Program-made: the position numbers and the translations under genes
Assembly (NCBI GenBank): GCA_028564925.1
Contig: CM053034.1
Coordinates: 151,998,856-152,062,855 of the forward strand
Source: Lithobates sylvaticus
Taxonomy: Eukaryota; Chordata; Amphibia; Anura; Ranidae
Direction of reading: 5' to 3'
DNA: 64,000 nt
The notes under the pieces: generated by a model
The model's input: the letters and a program-made list of their open reading frames with translations, nothing else
Database searches by the model: none
Told to the model about the DNA's origin: nothing
Shown: in pieces, positions 33,641 to 44,382 of the stretch
Layout of the letters: every line of letters begins with the position of its first letter
How positions within the stretch are numbered: the first letter of the stretch is position 1

Positions 33641-34678
33641 ATTTCTGCAGAGTATATACGGCAGGCCCCTACTTTCAAACATCCAACTTACAAATGACTC
33701 CTACTTGCAAACGGAAATAGAAAACAGGAAGTGAGAGGAAATCTACCCCTAGGAAGGGAAATTCGATCCTGTTAGATTTAATTTGGGAAAAAGGTATCTC
33801 CTCTCTACTGATGATTTATCACCAATCCTTGTTTCAATTAAAACCCCACTTTTCCAAAAACATTTGTCATTGGGACGGAAAGTGAGGTGAAATGTTCTGA
33901 ACAGATGTGCAAAGACAGCAAATGTTACAGGGGTGATAACCAATCCCTATGTTCTCCAAAAAGCTTAAAAATAGATTTTTTGCGGATGGAACTACACTTC
34001 ATAATGTACCTGTTCAGATTCTACTTACGAACAAACCTACAGTCCGTGTCTTGTTTGCACCGCCTGTATACTGCTGTTCAGAGTATATAGGGTTGTAGGT
34101 AAAGGGTTTTATTTTGGGTTCGGGGTCCCCCTTAATATCCATACAAGACCCAAAGGGGCTGGGGTGGGGGGGGGGGGGTGATGATGGGGTAGCCATGCCA
34201 TTTTTCTCAAGGATTTTCAGCCATATGGCGGCCAGGACAAGACATGACATTAAAGCCGCAAGTGGTTTTAAATGGCTTCTTTTTTTCCTTTACAAATGTC
34301 ATTTTGTGCAAGGACAGTTCTAAACACGGGAAACACATGCCACTTCACAGGCATACTTTAGACACCCCCCAGGTACCATATTTAAAGGAAAATTTCACAT
34401 TTTTTTTTTCACTTTATGCATCATTAATATGACTGCTCCCGAAAAAACGTTAGTTTTTAAAAGTTCTTTTTGCATTGATATATGTCCCCTGGGGCAGGAC
34501 CCGGGTCCCCAAACCTGCTTTATGACATTAACATGCATATTGGCCGTTGTAATTAGCAATTTTGATTTCGAACGTTCGCGTCCATTATAACGAATAGGGT
34601 TCGAAAATTTGCGCGAACTTTCGGTCCGTTCGAAGGTTCTGGTGCGAACCGAACCCGGGGGTGTTCGGCTCATCCCTA
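33641..34678 (+). other. hAT copy 2 3' subterminal region
   Basis: Non-coding. From about 34090 it matches the foldback element at 44383 and hAT copy 1 at 4050 (blocks such as GACACCCCCCAGG and TATGTCCCCTGGGGCAGGAC). The last 120 bp are rich in TTCGAA, TTCGCG and GAACC, echoing the 5' hairpin motif. The end is GGCTCATCCCTA. Confidence 0.85.
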
Positions 34679-34686
34679 GTCACCAA
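34679..34686. repeat. Right target-site duplication of hAT copy 2
   Basis: GTCACCAA, exact partner of 21528-21535. Confidence 0.95.
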
Positions 34687-34799
34687 TGATTTGATTGGAA
34701 ATTTGTCAGTGAGAACCCATACAGTGTTATTTTCAAGATGACCTTGCTAGTGGCAGCTGGCTGGACACACAAACAAAAACATTGAATAAAGCATACACA

Positions 34800-35390
34800 T
34801 AAGCCCCATACAAACTATTAGATTGTCTGCAGAGTTTTGTCTTCAGATTTATCAAAACCATGTAGTGCAAGGGCCTGCCTGATTGCATACAAATTAAAAC
34901 TCTTATGCCGCGTACACGCAAGAGGACTTTTTCGACAGCAAAGGTCGAAAAAGTCATGTGTGGGCTCCATCGGACTTTTGCTGTCGAAAAATCCGACAGA
35001 CTTTATAAATGGAACATGTCTTAAATTTGCCCACCGGAACTCTGCTGGACCCAGTTCCTAACGAAAAATCTGCACGTCTGTGTGCTAGTCCGATGAACAA
35101 ACAACAACGCTAGGGCAGCTATTGGCTACGAACTTCCTTTTTCTAGTCCGGTCGTACGTCATCACATTCAAATCAGTCAGAATTTAGTGTGATTGTGTGT
35201 AGCAAAGTCCGTTCATTCTAAAAGTTTGTCGGAACTCCGTCGAAAGTCCGTCGGAAAGACCGTCAAACCTAGTCCGTCGAAAAGTCCACTCGTGTGTACG
35301 CGGCATTAAGGTTTGTCCTCATATTATATGGTTTTGGTAAATCTAAAGACGAAAATCTGCAGAAAATCTAATAGTGTGTATGGGCCTTTA
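34800..35390. mobile_element. MITE with about 60-bp inverted ends, interrupted
   Basis: Left AAGCCCCATACAAACTATTA and GATTGTCTGCAGAGTTTTGT pair with right CGAAAATCTGCAGAAAATCT and AATAGTGTGTATGGGCCTTT; the inner GGTTTTGGTAAATCT arm also pairs with the left. It is a short non-coding inverted-repeat element of unassigned superfamily. A 400-bp Harbinger MITE is inserted at its centre (34906-35305), so it is about 190 bp without it. Confidence 0.72.
34906..35305. mobile_element. Harbinger MITE with TTA duplication
   Basis: A 400-bp element with ends TGCCGCGTACACGC and GTGTGTACGCGGCA, flanked on both sides by TTA (34903-34905, 35306-35308), the signature of PIF/Harbinger insertion. The interior has short palindromic GTCCGTCGGA-like motifs and no gene. 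The ends match the large Harbinger at 54787, the likely source of transposase for this group. Confidence 0.92.
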
Positions 35391-36635
35391 GGCAGGATGA
35401 TATACAAGATGGTCTAAGATCAAACAACCAAAGCAAAGAACCAGGAAGATACAAAGTTAAGGAATAATACAGAGTTTAGGGCAGGCAGGGCTAGGACATG
35501 GTCAAAGTTAGGCATGATTGGTAAGTTTGCAACAGAGAACACCCACAAAGAAGAATTGTAGACTATCCAGGAGATGTTTATTCTGAGGGGAATAGCCATT
35601 GTAAAGGTGCTAGACAACCAATAGTGGTCATGATTACCACAGTAACACACTTACGTGCAAATTACCACGCAGTAACATGCATGCACTATCAAAAACCTTT
35701 GGCTTCTATTTTATCAGTTGTGATTTGGGCATATTTTCAATTTATTAATTATTTTCTAATCATCACACATATTTAAATACAAATCCAATTAGAGTTTATA
35801 AATAAAAAAATATATATCTATATATCTATAGATATATAGATATATAGATATATAGATATCTATATATATTTATTTATTTCTCTGCTTGTATTGAATCTTT
35901 ATAAAAGCTTATATTATTCATGAGATAATTGACCTTGACCTCATCTCGCTAGCCAGGAAGCATTGACCAGAACACTGCAGATTCCACTGTATTTTGTTAA
36001 ATTATTAAACATTTAGAAGCCTCCTAGAATATGCAATCATAAACTTCCTATTAAGTAGACATTTTAGCTCTAACTCTGACAGCATGAAACAATTTACTAC
36101 TATATGTAATGAAAGAAGATATTTCCAAGTAGTCCCTAGTGGTTGTGAATCAAATCAGAGAACCAAAAATGGGGCCTAGATTGGACATGCCTTCCTTGTT
36201 TTAAACATGTAGTCCAAGATAGGAAGATAAAATTAATCTTGTGCATCCATCTGTTGCCAGCATCAACGAGAAATGTGAAACATCATTGAGAAGCAAATGT
36301 AAAATGCTCTCAAAGGCAACACAGGGAACTGACATAAAGAAAAAAACTAAATAAATGTTTCCACCAGTAGCTTCCAATTAAAAACCAAACCGTTTATTTT
36401 TAAAGAGATAAGGTAAATGGCTTTAGAAAAGTGTGTCTTAGCAGTTTAGATGGTTGATTTATTATCAAAACCGTTGCAAACCAAATAATAGTTGCAACTG
36501 CATGTGTACTACATTGTTAACACAAAAGAAAGCAGTGCAATGGTTCATAATATTCAAATTTAAAGTAATTAACAATATTTTGGAAATAAGACATTGTCAC
36601 ATAAAAATATATACAGTTTCACTATGACTGTATTA
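35391..36635. other. Unassigned spacer with TATAGA microsatellite
   Basis: No gene seen. A short tandem ATATAGATATATAGAT tract lies at about 35806-35880. The rest is AT-rich single-copy-looking sequence. Confidence 0.5.
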
Positions 36636-38345
36636 TCTTTTTTTTTTTCTTTTTTTTTAAATATCTTTTTTTATTGTTATGATGTCAAGCGTACAATTGT
36701 ACAACACACAAAACAAAAAGCAAAAGGTCACAAAAAAAAGTCAGTCAACCCACACAGGGGTTACAATAAACTGTAGCCAACCTGTAGGATCTAGTAGACC
36801 ATGATCAGTCTACTCATGGCACTTGTCCCAATGATGCACCCCTACGTGATTATCAGTAAGGGAAGGTGAAGGGGGGCATCCCCCGTACCAACTCATCTCA
36901 ACATTCTATACATCAAGAAGATATACACTCCAAAGACATGCTGGTAGGTTAATTGGCTTCTGTCCAAAATGTACCCTAGTAAATGAATGTGAGTTGGGGA
37001 CCTTGGATTGTGGGCACCTTAAGGGTAGGGACCAATGTGAGTGTGCGATGTATGTGTGGAGTTCTGCGTAAATTGACGGCGCTATATGGGTACCTTAAAT
37101 AAATAGGGATAATTGTAGACACACACCCACGCTCACTCAGGTTGAACTGGATGGACTGGTGTCTTTATTCAACCTTACTAACTAAGATAAAATTACATGA
37201 GTGTTATGGATTGTCTACCATAGATGCTGTGGCCGGGTCAGCCAGCCATTTTTATTAAACGTTATCATTCTTTGCAGGGCATCCCCTATTAACATAGGTA
37301 TCTTTATATAGAGGCAGACTGACATCGACCAGATGTTTCCAGAATGTAAGGGAAGGACGGGCGGCCTTCTTCCAGGACATTGTTATGACCTTACAGGCGT
37401 AATTAAGCATGCTTCTCCTTGCCACAGTAGGAACCAATTCCTCCACCAATCCCAATAGGCACAGACCCACAGAAGGTGTCAGGGAGATCACAGTAATAGA
37501 ACTAATAGTAATGATCACCTCCTCCCAATATTTGACAGTAGCTGGGCAACTCCAGAAAACATGAATAAGATCAGCGGGAGAGTGATCACATCATTCCAGG
37601 GAGGTCAATGGGTTCATTGCATGTAATCTGTGCGACGTAAAGTAGGCTCTATGAACTATTTTAAATTGAACAAGCCTGTCTCTTTGAGAGACCAAATGAC
37701 GAAAAAGAAGATTCCAAACATCCTCCTAATCCTCATTATCTAACTCAGGCATGTCTCTCAGCCACCTCTGGCATAGATTGCAGAGGTCTGGGAGGGAGGC
37801 ACTCATTACAGAGAGAGGCATGGGACAACTGAAAATATCTGAATAGATGGGAGGGAGAGATATTATATTCAGCAGAGAGCTGTTAAAAACAATATAAGAG
37901 ACAGGTGTAATATGATATTTGGCCCACGCTTGTGGGTCCGGAAGCTTGGATACATGTATGAGAGTGGGGTTGCACCATAGAGGGGTATTTGGAGAAATAT
38001 TATCCCACGGTAGTGCCTCGTAGGCTGTTCCTGCTTTCCAAGCTTTAATAGTAATAACCATGGAAGGGGTCAGTGGGTAGGGGGATTTAAGATCTCAGAA
38101 AAGAAGATGTTGCAGGGCCTCCAAGGAGTGCAGTACCGCCATGTCTAGCAGTGACCAGCTGAGACGCCAAATAGTACCTCTAGCAATCCGGAATGGCTAA
38201 CCCCCCCTTGAAGTAGGTCTCATTAATGTGGACAAATAAATGAAGAAAATATGTGATTCAGTTGCGTAAAGAAGGATTTTGGAATCCATTGAGGCGGCTG
38301 TCTATGCAAGAAAAATGTTGTCGATAGGGCACCACCTAGCATGAT
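36636..38345 (-). mobile_element. L1-type LINE 3' fragment
   Basis: Minus strand, ending in a T-rich stretch at 36639-36665 (poly-A of the element). Coding matches to the L1 ORF2 C-terminal half run from about 38340 (QWIPKSFF then IFSSFIW, and LMRPTSRGGLAIP) through 38061-37726 (TPLWCNPTLIHVSKLPDP, WAKYHITPVSYI) to 37518-37255 (RRSMLNYACKVITMSWKKAA). The reverse-transcriptase core is not here. Frames are broken. A short retroposed segment interrupts its 3' UTR. Confidence 0.78.
36915..37195 (+). repeat. SINE-like insert with CR1-type tail
   Basis: Starts CTCCAAAGACATGCTGGTAG and TTAATTGGCTTCTG, continues with GACGGCGCTATATGGGTACC, and ends with GGTTGAACTGGATGGACTGG and CAACCTTACTAACTAAG. That last part matches, in plus orientation, the 3' tail of the CR1-like LINE at 38817. 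It is probably a short retroposon mobilised by that LINE, or two short pieces side by side. Confidence 0.5.
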
Positions 38346-38422
38346 TGCTGCTGCAGGGTTTTTTATTAATTGTTTGCAACCATTTTATGAAGAGAAGGGG
38401 AAAGCCCATTCTCCTTTAGGCT

Positions 38423-38816
38423 ACTTTCACACTGAGGCACTTTACAGGCGCTACAGTGCTAAAAATAGGCCCTGTAAAGCGCCTCTCCTGTGTCTCCAGT
38501 GTGAAAGCCTGAGGGCTTTCACACTGGAGTGGTGCGCTTGCAGGATGGTCAAAAAAGTCCTGCAAGCCGCATCTTTGCAGCACTATAGGAGCGGTGTATT
38601 CACCGCTCCTAAAAGCCCTTTCCCATTGAAGAAAAATGGGGCAGCGCTGCAAACCCACTGTAGCGGCACTTTGCGGGAGTGGTTTTAACCCTTTTTCGTC
38701 TGCTAGCGGGGGTTAAAACCGCCCCGCTAGCGGCTGAATAGCGGCACTAAAACGACGGTAAAGCGGCGCTAAAAATATTGCTGCTTTACCGCCGGTGCCC
38801 ACCTCAGTGTGAAAGT
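38423..38816. mobile_element. MITE with ACTTTCACACTGAGG ends
   Basis: Perfect 15-bp inverted ends (38423-38437 and 38802-38816). The interior contains repeated GCGGCACT and TAAAGCG motifs and can fold. No coding capacity. The superfamily is unassigned, because the flanks are shared with neighbouring repeats and no clear target duplication is visible. Confidence 0.78.
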
Positions 38817-39398
38817 TACATAGTTACATAGTTAGCTAGGCCGAAAAAAGACACAAGTCCATCCAGTTCAACCATAAAAAAAAAGAAATAATAAATATAA
38901 ATAAAAAATATCGTACAATCCAATATACCCCATTCCATACCCACAGTTGATCCAGAGGAAGGCAAAAAAAACCCAAAAGAGCATACTCCAATCTGCTACA
39001 GCAGGGGAAAAAAATCACTTCCTGATACCCCTAAAGGCAATCAGATTTTTCCTGGATCAACTTTACCTATAAATGTTAATACCCAGTTATATTATGTACA
39101 TTTAGGAAGGTATCCTTTCTTAAAGCAATCTACTGAGTTAGCCAGAACCACCTCTGGAGAGAGTCTTATTACACATTTTCACAGCTCTTACTGTGAAGAA
39201 ACCTTTCCGTATTTGGAGATGAAATCTCTTTTCCTCTAGACGTAAAGAGTGCCCCCTTGTTCTCTGTGTTGACCGTAAAGTGAATAACTCAACACCAAGT
39301 TCACTATATGGACCCCTTTTATATTTGTACATGTTGATCATATCCCCCTTATTCTCCTCTTCTAAAGAGTGAATAAATTCAGTTCCTCTAATCTTTCC

Positions 39399-40820
39399 TC
39401 ATAGCTGAGCTCCTCCATGCCTTTTATCAGTTTGGTTGCCCTTCTCTGCACTTTCTCCAGTTCCCCGATATCCTTTTTTAACTGGTGCCCAAAACTGAAC
39501 TGCATATTCCAGATGAGGTCTTACTAATGATTTGAACAGGGGCAAAATTATATCTCTCTCTTTGGAGTCCATACCTCTCTTAATACAAGAAAGAACTTTG
39601 CTCACTTTGGAAACCGCAGCTTGGCATTGCATGCTATTATTGAGCTTATGATCTACCAAAACCCCAAGATCCTTCTCCACTACGGATTCCCCCAGTTGTA
39701 CTCCCCCTAGCATGTATGATGCATGCATATTCTTAGCCCCCAAGTGCATAACTTTACATTTATCAACATTAAACCTCATCTGCCACATAGTCGCCCAATT
39801 AGACAGAGCATTGATGTCGGCTTGTAAATTGGAGACCTCTTGTAAGGACGTTATTCCACTGCATAGCTTGGTGTCATCTGCAAAGACAGAAATGTTACTT
39901 TTGACCCCAGACCCAATATCATTTATAAAGATATTAAAAAGTAAGGGTCCCAGCAATGAACCTTGGGGTACACCACTGATAACCTTAGACCATTCAGAGT
40001 AAGAATCATTAACCACTACTCTCTGAATTCTGTAATTTAGCCAGTTTCTATCCATTTGCAAACCGATATTTCCAAACCTGTAGACCTTACCTTACACATG
40101 AGCCGTGTGTGCGGAACTGTATCGAACGCTTTTGCAAAATCCAAGTATACCACGTCCACAGCCACCCCTCTGTCCAAGGTTTTACTTACCTCTTCATAAA
40201 AAGAAAATCAGGTTTGTCTGACAACTTTTGTCTTTCATGAACCCATGCTGTCTGTTGCTTAAAATGTTTTTTTCCAGCAAGCACTCGTCTATGTGGTCTT
40301 TTAATAATCTCTCCAGTATCTTCCCGACTATAGAAGTTAAACTAACAGGTCTATAGTTACTTGGTAAAGAGTCCCTAAAAATTAAATACAATGGCTTTGA
40401 AATTGCAGAGCTCCATTCTTTTAGGATCCGTGGGTGGATGCCATCTGGTCCAGGTGCTTTATCCACCTTTATTCTGTCTAAATATTTCTGGACCATATCA
40501 CTTTTGAGTCATTGTGGATCATTCAGGGCTGTGTAAATACCACCCCCATTATGGACATGAGCTCCCCCATGCTCCTTTGTATACACAGAGCTGAAAAAAG
40601 TATTTAATAAATTAGCCTTCTCTTTGTCCCCAGTCACCCACTCTAGATTATTTTGTAAAGAACCTACATGTTCAGACCTGACCTTTTTACTATAAATATA
40701 TTTGAAGATTTTTTGGGGGTTTGTCCTACTATCTTTTGCAATCTGTCGTTCGTTTTGAATTTTTGCATCCTTGATTTCCTTTTTACATATTCTGTTAAAT
40801 TCTTTGTAACATTTAACCAC
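39399..40820 (-). pseudogene. CR1-like reverse transcriptase remnant
   Basis: In order: CKKEIKDAKIQNERQIAKDS linker (about 40790), DKAPGPDGIHPRILKEW (about 40450), SNYRPVSLTSIVGKILERL, NRQHGFMKDKSC (about 40230), then in another frame SGVPQGSLLGPLLFNIFIND (about 39960), the catalytic FADDTKL (about 39890), KCKVMHLG, KDLGVLVDHKLNNS and [13 protein letters not shown] (about 39500). The catalytic motif is intact, but frameshifts at about 40080-40195 and 40500, and a break before the 3' end, prevent a single product. Confidence 0.9.
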
Positions 40821-40986
40821 TTCACATCCGGCCGTAGCCGAATGACGGCCTCAGCGCGGATGTGAAATCCCGGGAGGACGTCATATGACGGCCTCCCCTT
40901 TCCTCGTTCCCTGTGCGCGCTCACGAGCGCGCAGCAGGGAAATTCTGTGTTGGTCGTGTCCCTCGGACACGGCCAATCACAGAACG

Positions 40987-41074
40987 CTGTAAACGGCCAA
41001 TCACAGCGGCCGTTTACAGCACGATCGGCGTGTCCAATGAAAGATGATCTCATATGTAAACATATGAGATCATC
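40987..41074. repeat. Two hairpins in the piggyBac-type element
   Basis: GCTGTAAACGGCC pairs with GGCCGTTTACAGC around a short loop (about 40987-41019). GATGATCTCATATG (41043-41056) pairs perfectly with CATATGAGATCATC (41061-41074) around TAAA. Strong stem-loops are common near the ends of such elements. Confidence 0.75.
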
Positions 41075-41159
41075 TCTCAGCGCCGCTCCCCCTCCTCACA
41101 CAGAGACAGCGTGTCAGGAGGGGGAGATGAATGGCTGCAGCGCCGTAAGTTTCAAAAAA

Positions 41160-41880
41160 TAAATAAACAAAATGCCATCTGTGCCCACTGCCACCACTGC
41201 AATCTGTCCCCAATGCCAATTGCCAGAACCATATGTCCCCAATGCCATCTGCAAGTGCCATATGTCCCCAATGCCATCTGTCCCCAATGCCATCTGCCAG
41301 TGCCATCTGCCAGTGCCATCTGTAGTCAGTGCCATCTGTAGTCAGTGCCATCTGTAGTCAGTGCCACCTGTCATCAGTGCCACATAGTGCCACATGTCAT
41401 CAGTGCCATCTGTCATCAGTGCCACATAGTGCCATCTGTCATCAGTGCCACATATTAGTGCCATCTGTCATCAGTGTCACGTATTAGTGCCATCTGTCAT
41501 CAGTGCCACCTGTCAGTGTCACGTGCCATCTGTTATCAGTGTCACCTGTCATCAATGCCACGTATCAGTGCCATCTGTCATCAGTGTCATCAGTGCCATC
41601 TGTAATCAGTGCCACGTATTAGTGCCGTCTGTCATCAGTGCCACGTATTAGTGCCATCTCTCATCAGTGCCACATATTAGTGCCACGTGATATCAGTGCC
41701 ATGTATAAGTGCCATCTCTCATCAGTGCCACATATTAGTGCCATCTGTCATCAGTGTTACGTGTCATCAGTGCCCCGTATTAGTACCATCTGTCATCAGT
41801 GCCACGTCAGTGTCACGTGTCATCAGTGCCACGTCAGTGTCACGTGTCATCAGTGCCACGTCAGTGTCACGTGTCATTGT
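41160..41880 (+). repeat. GTCATCAGTGCCA minisatellite
   Basis: Irregular repeats of short phrases TGCCATCTGTCATCAG and TGCCACGTATTAG (about 12-30 bp), more uniform toward the right, where GTCATCAGTGCCACGTCAGT and GTCACGT recur with a 32-bp period at about 41800-41875. Long open frames here are shadows of the repeats. Confidence 0.88.
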
Positions 41881-42745
41881 CCTGGTGCTCCAGGGCCTTC
41901 AAAAGTGTAATAGGTAGTCAACAAGTTAGATGTGTAATTTATGCTCCTAGAACACCTGATGGCGCTCCCTGCATGTTGGGCCTCTCTATGTGGCTAGGCT
42001 GTGTAAAAGTCCCACACATGTGGTATCGTAATACTCAGAAGGAGTAGAAGAATTTATTTTGGGGTGTCATTTGTGGTATACACATGCCATGTGAGAGAAA
42101 TAACCTATTACAATGACAATTTTGTAGAAAAAAAAATAAAAAATAAAAAAATAATTCATTTTGCAAAGAATTGTGGGAAAAAATGACAACATCAACAAGC
42201 TCACCATGCCTCTTACTAAATACCTTGGATTGCCTACTTTCAAAAAAGGGGTCATTTGGGGGGTATTTGCACTTTCCTGGCTTGTTCGGGTCGCAAGAAA
42301 TGAGATCGGTCACCAGTGCATCAGGTGTGATCAATTTTGTATAATTCGCACCACAGTTTGTAGAGTCTGTAACTTTCACAAAGACCAAATAATTTCCACT
42401 AATTTGGGTTATTTTTACCAAAGATATGTAGCAGTATAAATTGTGGGCAAAATTTATGAAGAAAAATTAATAATTTACTAAATTGTATCACAGAAACAAA
42501 GAAAAATGCATTTTTGTTCAATATTTTCAGTCTTTTTTTCATTTATAGCGCAAAAAATAAAAAACCCAGAGGTGATCAAATACCACCAAAAGAAAGCTCT
42601 ATTTGTGGGGAAAAAAAGGACAAAAAATTCATTTGGGTACAGTGTTGCATGACTGAGTAATTGTCAGTCAAAGCGTGAGAGCACCGACTGCTGAAAATTG
42701 GTCTGGATGGGAGGGGGTTTAAGTGCCTGGTAAGCAAGTGGTTAA

Positions 42746-43714
42746 ACAACACTAGTGTTCCTTCACTTTTATATTTTTTAAAAGCTCTTTTCTTATTGTT
42801 CATAGCTTTTTTAACTTTGACCGTGAGCCACATAGGTTTTATTTTAAGCCTTTTTAAACTTATTGCCCATGGGAATATACTTTGCAGTGAGGTCCCAAAC
42901 AGTCTTTTTGAAGAATTCCCATTTCTGTTCTGTGCTCATTGATGCCAATATTCCCTCCCAGTCCAAGCCCTGGAGAGCAGCCCTCATCCTTGGAAAATTT
43001 GCTCTCTTGAAGTTGAGCGTTTTTATCTTTCCTGTATGTATTTCTTGCTTACAGCTAACATCAAATGAAATCATGTTATGATCACTGTTACCCAGGTGTT
43101 CTTTTATCTGAACATTAGTAATAAGCTCTGCATGGTTTGAGATTACCAGATCCAGAAGAGCATCATTCCTAGTTGGGGCCTCAATAAACTGGACCATAAA
43201 ATTGTCCTGTAATAGGTTTATAAATGTTTGCCCTTTAACTGTCCCAGCAGTGCCATTACTTCAGTAAATTTCTGGGTAGTTAAAAATCCCCCATTATTAT
43301 CACCGTCCCAGCCCTTGCAGCCCTTTCCATCTGTGCAAGGAGCTGAGTCTCCACCTCCTCGTGAACATTGGGTGGTCTATAACACACCCCAATGATTAAC
43401 TTAGAACTACACACATCTATATGCAGTTCCACCCATAATGCTTCAGACTCATCACACTCTCCATCAACCAGGTCCTCTTTCACACTTGCTTTGAGATCAC
43501 TTCTCACATAGAGACAGACCCGCCACCTTTCCTATTTACTCTGTCTCTCCGAAAGAGTGCATAGCCAGGAATATTAATAGCCCAGTCATGTGAAGATTGA
43601 AGCCAAGTTTCAGTAATACCAATTACATCATAGCTCTCCTCATGCACCAGAGCTTCCAACTCACCTATTTTGCTTGGCAGACTTCTGGCATTGGTGAACA
43701 AACACTTTAATGCA
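42746..43714 (-). pseudogene. CR1-like endonuclease remnant
   Basis: Read leftward: LKCLFTNARSLPSKIGELEA (about 43710), GITETWLQSSHDW, then GVCYRPPNVHEEVE and VIIMGDF (about 43290), LLDLVISNHAELI and LGNSDHNMISFDV (about 43080), and a linker LTVKVKKAMNNKKRAFKKYK up to 42746. These are the catalytic blocks of the apurinic-type endonuclease of CR1 elements. Frame changes near 43500 and 43200-43280 split it. Confidence 0.88.
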
Positions 43715-44382
43715 TTAAAGTAGCCTAACACTTCCCACAGATAAGGCCATTCAACTGTGTCAAAAGCCTTCTCTATATCTAGAGCGGCAACTACTCTGGA
43801 ACCTGCATTAAGAAGTGGGGCATGAATATTCGTAAATAGTTTCCATAGATTTATATCCGTGGCCCTGTGAGCCATGAACCCCATTTGATCCACATCTATA
43901 ACTGAATGGAGTAGAGTGTTTAGTCTACTGGCAAGAAGTTTGGTGAGTATTTTGAGATCACTATTTAATAAAGCGATTGGTCTTTAGGAGGCGCATGCAG
44001 TTGGATCTTTAGGGGACTTTTATATTAGAATTATATGGGCCTCACTCATGGAAATCAGAAGGTTATCTTCTGTTAGACATTGCATGAAAAGGGATGCCAG
44101 GTGTGGGGCAAGAAGGTCACCATTGGCCTTGTAAAATTCCATTGGTAGACCATCAGGTCTGGGTGCCTTCCCATTAGAGAAGGATTGTATGACTACTTGA
44201 ACCTCATCTGGGGAAATGGGGACGCACCATGGGGGAGCGCTCCTCATCAGATAGCCAGCCAAGAGCCATAGTATCTAAAAGGGAGGTGAGGCCCAAAGAG
44301 TCAGCGGGTGAGGGGAAGGAGGAGGTATACAATTTAGTATAATACCATTGAAATCCCTCTAAAATGTCCTCCCAAGAAGTAT
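43715..44382 (-). mobile_element. L1-type LINE fragment (RT region)
   Basis: Minus strand. SWEDILEGFQWYYTKLYTSS, DEVQVVIQSFSNGKAPRPDG and LPMEFYKANGDLLAPHL, then (after a stop) a RPIALLNSDLKILTKLLASR-type block, DQMGFMAHRATDINLWKLF, and LDIEKAFDTVEWPYLWEVL. This is the fingers and early palm of the L1 reverse transcriptase. It is cut at 43715 by the CR1-like LINE and at 44383 by a foldback element, and has frame breaks. It may be the upstream part of the L1 fragment at 36636-38345. Confidence 0.85.

Larger units (their letters stand above)
21536..34678 (+). mobile_element. 13.1-kb hAT element, complete ends
   Basis: The left end TAGGGATGGGCCGGTGC and right end GTTCGGCTCATCCCTA are inverted, and a perfect 8-bp duplication (GTCACCAA) flanks them. 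Inside, in order: an 18-bp hairpin, a 2.2-kb minisatellite, a decayed BED-finger hAT transposase (24378-27647), a second minisatellite type, a nested full-length L1 (28239-33235), the rest of the second minisatellite, and a 3' subterminal region rich in TTCGAA/TTCG motifs. Without the L1 and its duplication the element is about 8.1 kb. Relatives: 4050-13501 and the foldback at 44383. Confidence 0.95.
40817..42741. mobile_element. PiggyBac-type non-autonomous element
   Basis: TTAA lies exactly at both borders (40813-40816 and 42742-42745). The ends are inverted: CCACTT at the left, AAGTGG at the right. The CR1 coding sequence resumes on either side, so this is a clean insertion. It is 1.93 kb with no transposase. 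It holds two hairpins near the left end, a minisatellite (about 41160-41880) and AT-rich 3' sequence. TTAA targeting is the piggyBac hallmark; family assignment beyond that is inference. Confidence 0.8.
38817..43714 (-). mobile_element. CR1-like LINE, interrupted
   Basis: Minus-strand non-LTR element of the CR1 group. Endonuclease lies at 43714-42746, then an inserted piggyBac-type element (40817-42741), then reverse transcriptase (40820-39399) and a 3' tail whose plus strand begins TACATAGTTACATAGTTAG. About 3.0 kb belongs to the LINE. The 5' end starts at LKCLFTNARSL, near the beginning of the endonuclease, so it is 5'-truncated. It joins an L1 fragment at 43715. Frames are broken several times. 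Confidence 0.88.

Noticed and set aside
41111-42047. Several overlapping CH-rich frames (QCHVSVPSVISATC type)
   Set aside because: Translation of the GTCATCAGTGCCA minisatellite; frames exist on both strands with no conserved domain.
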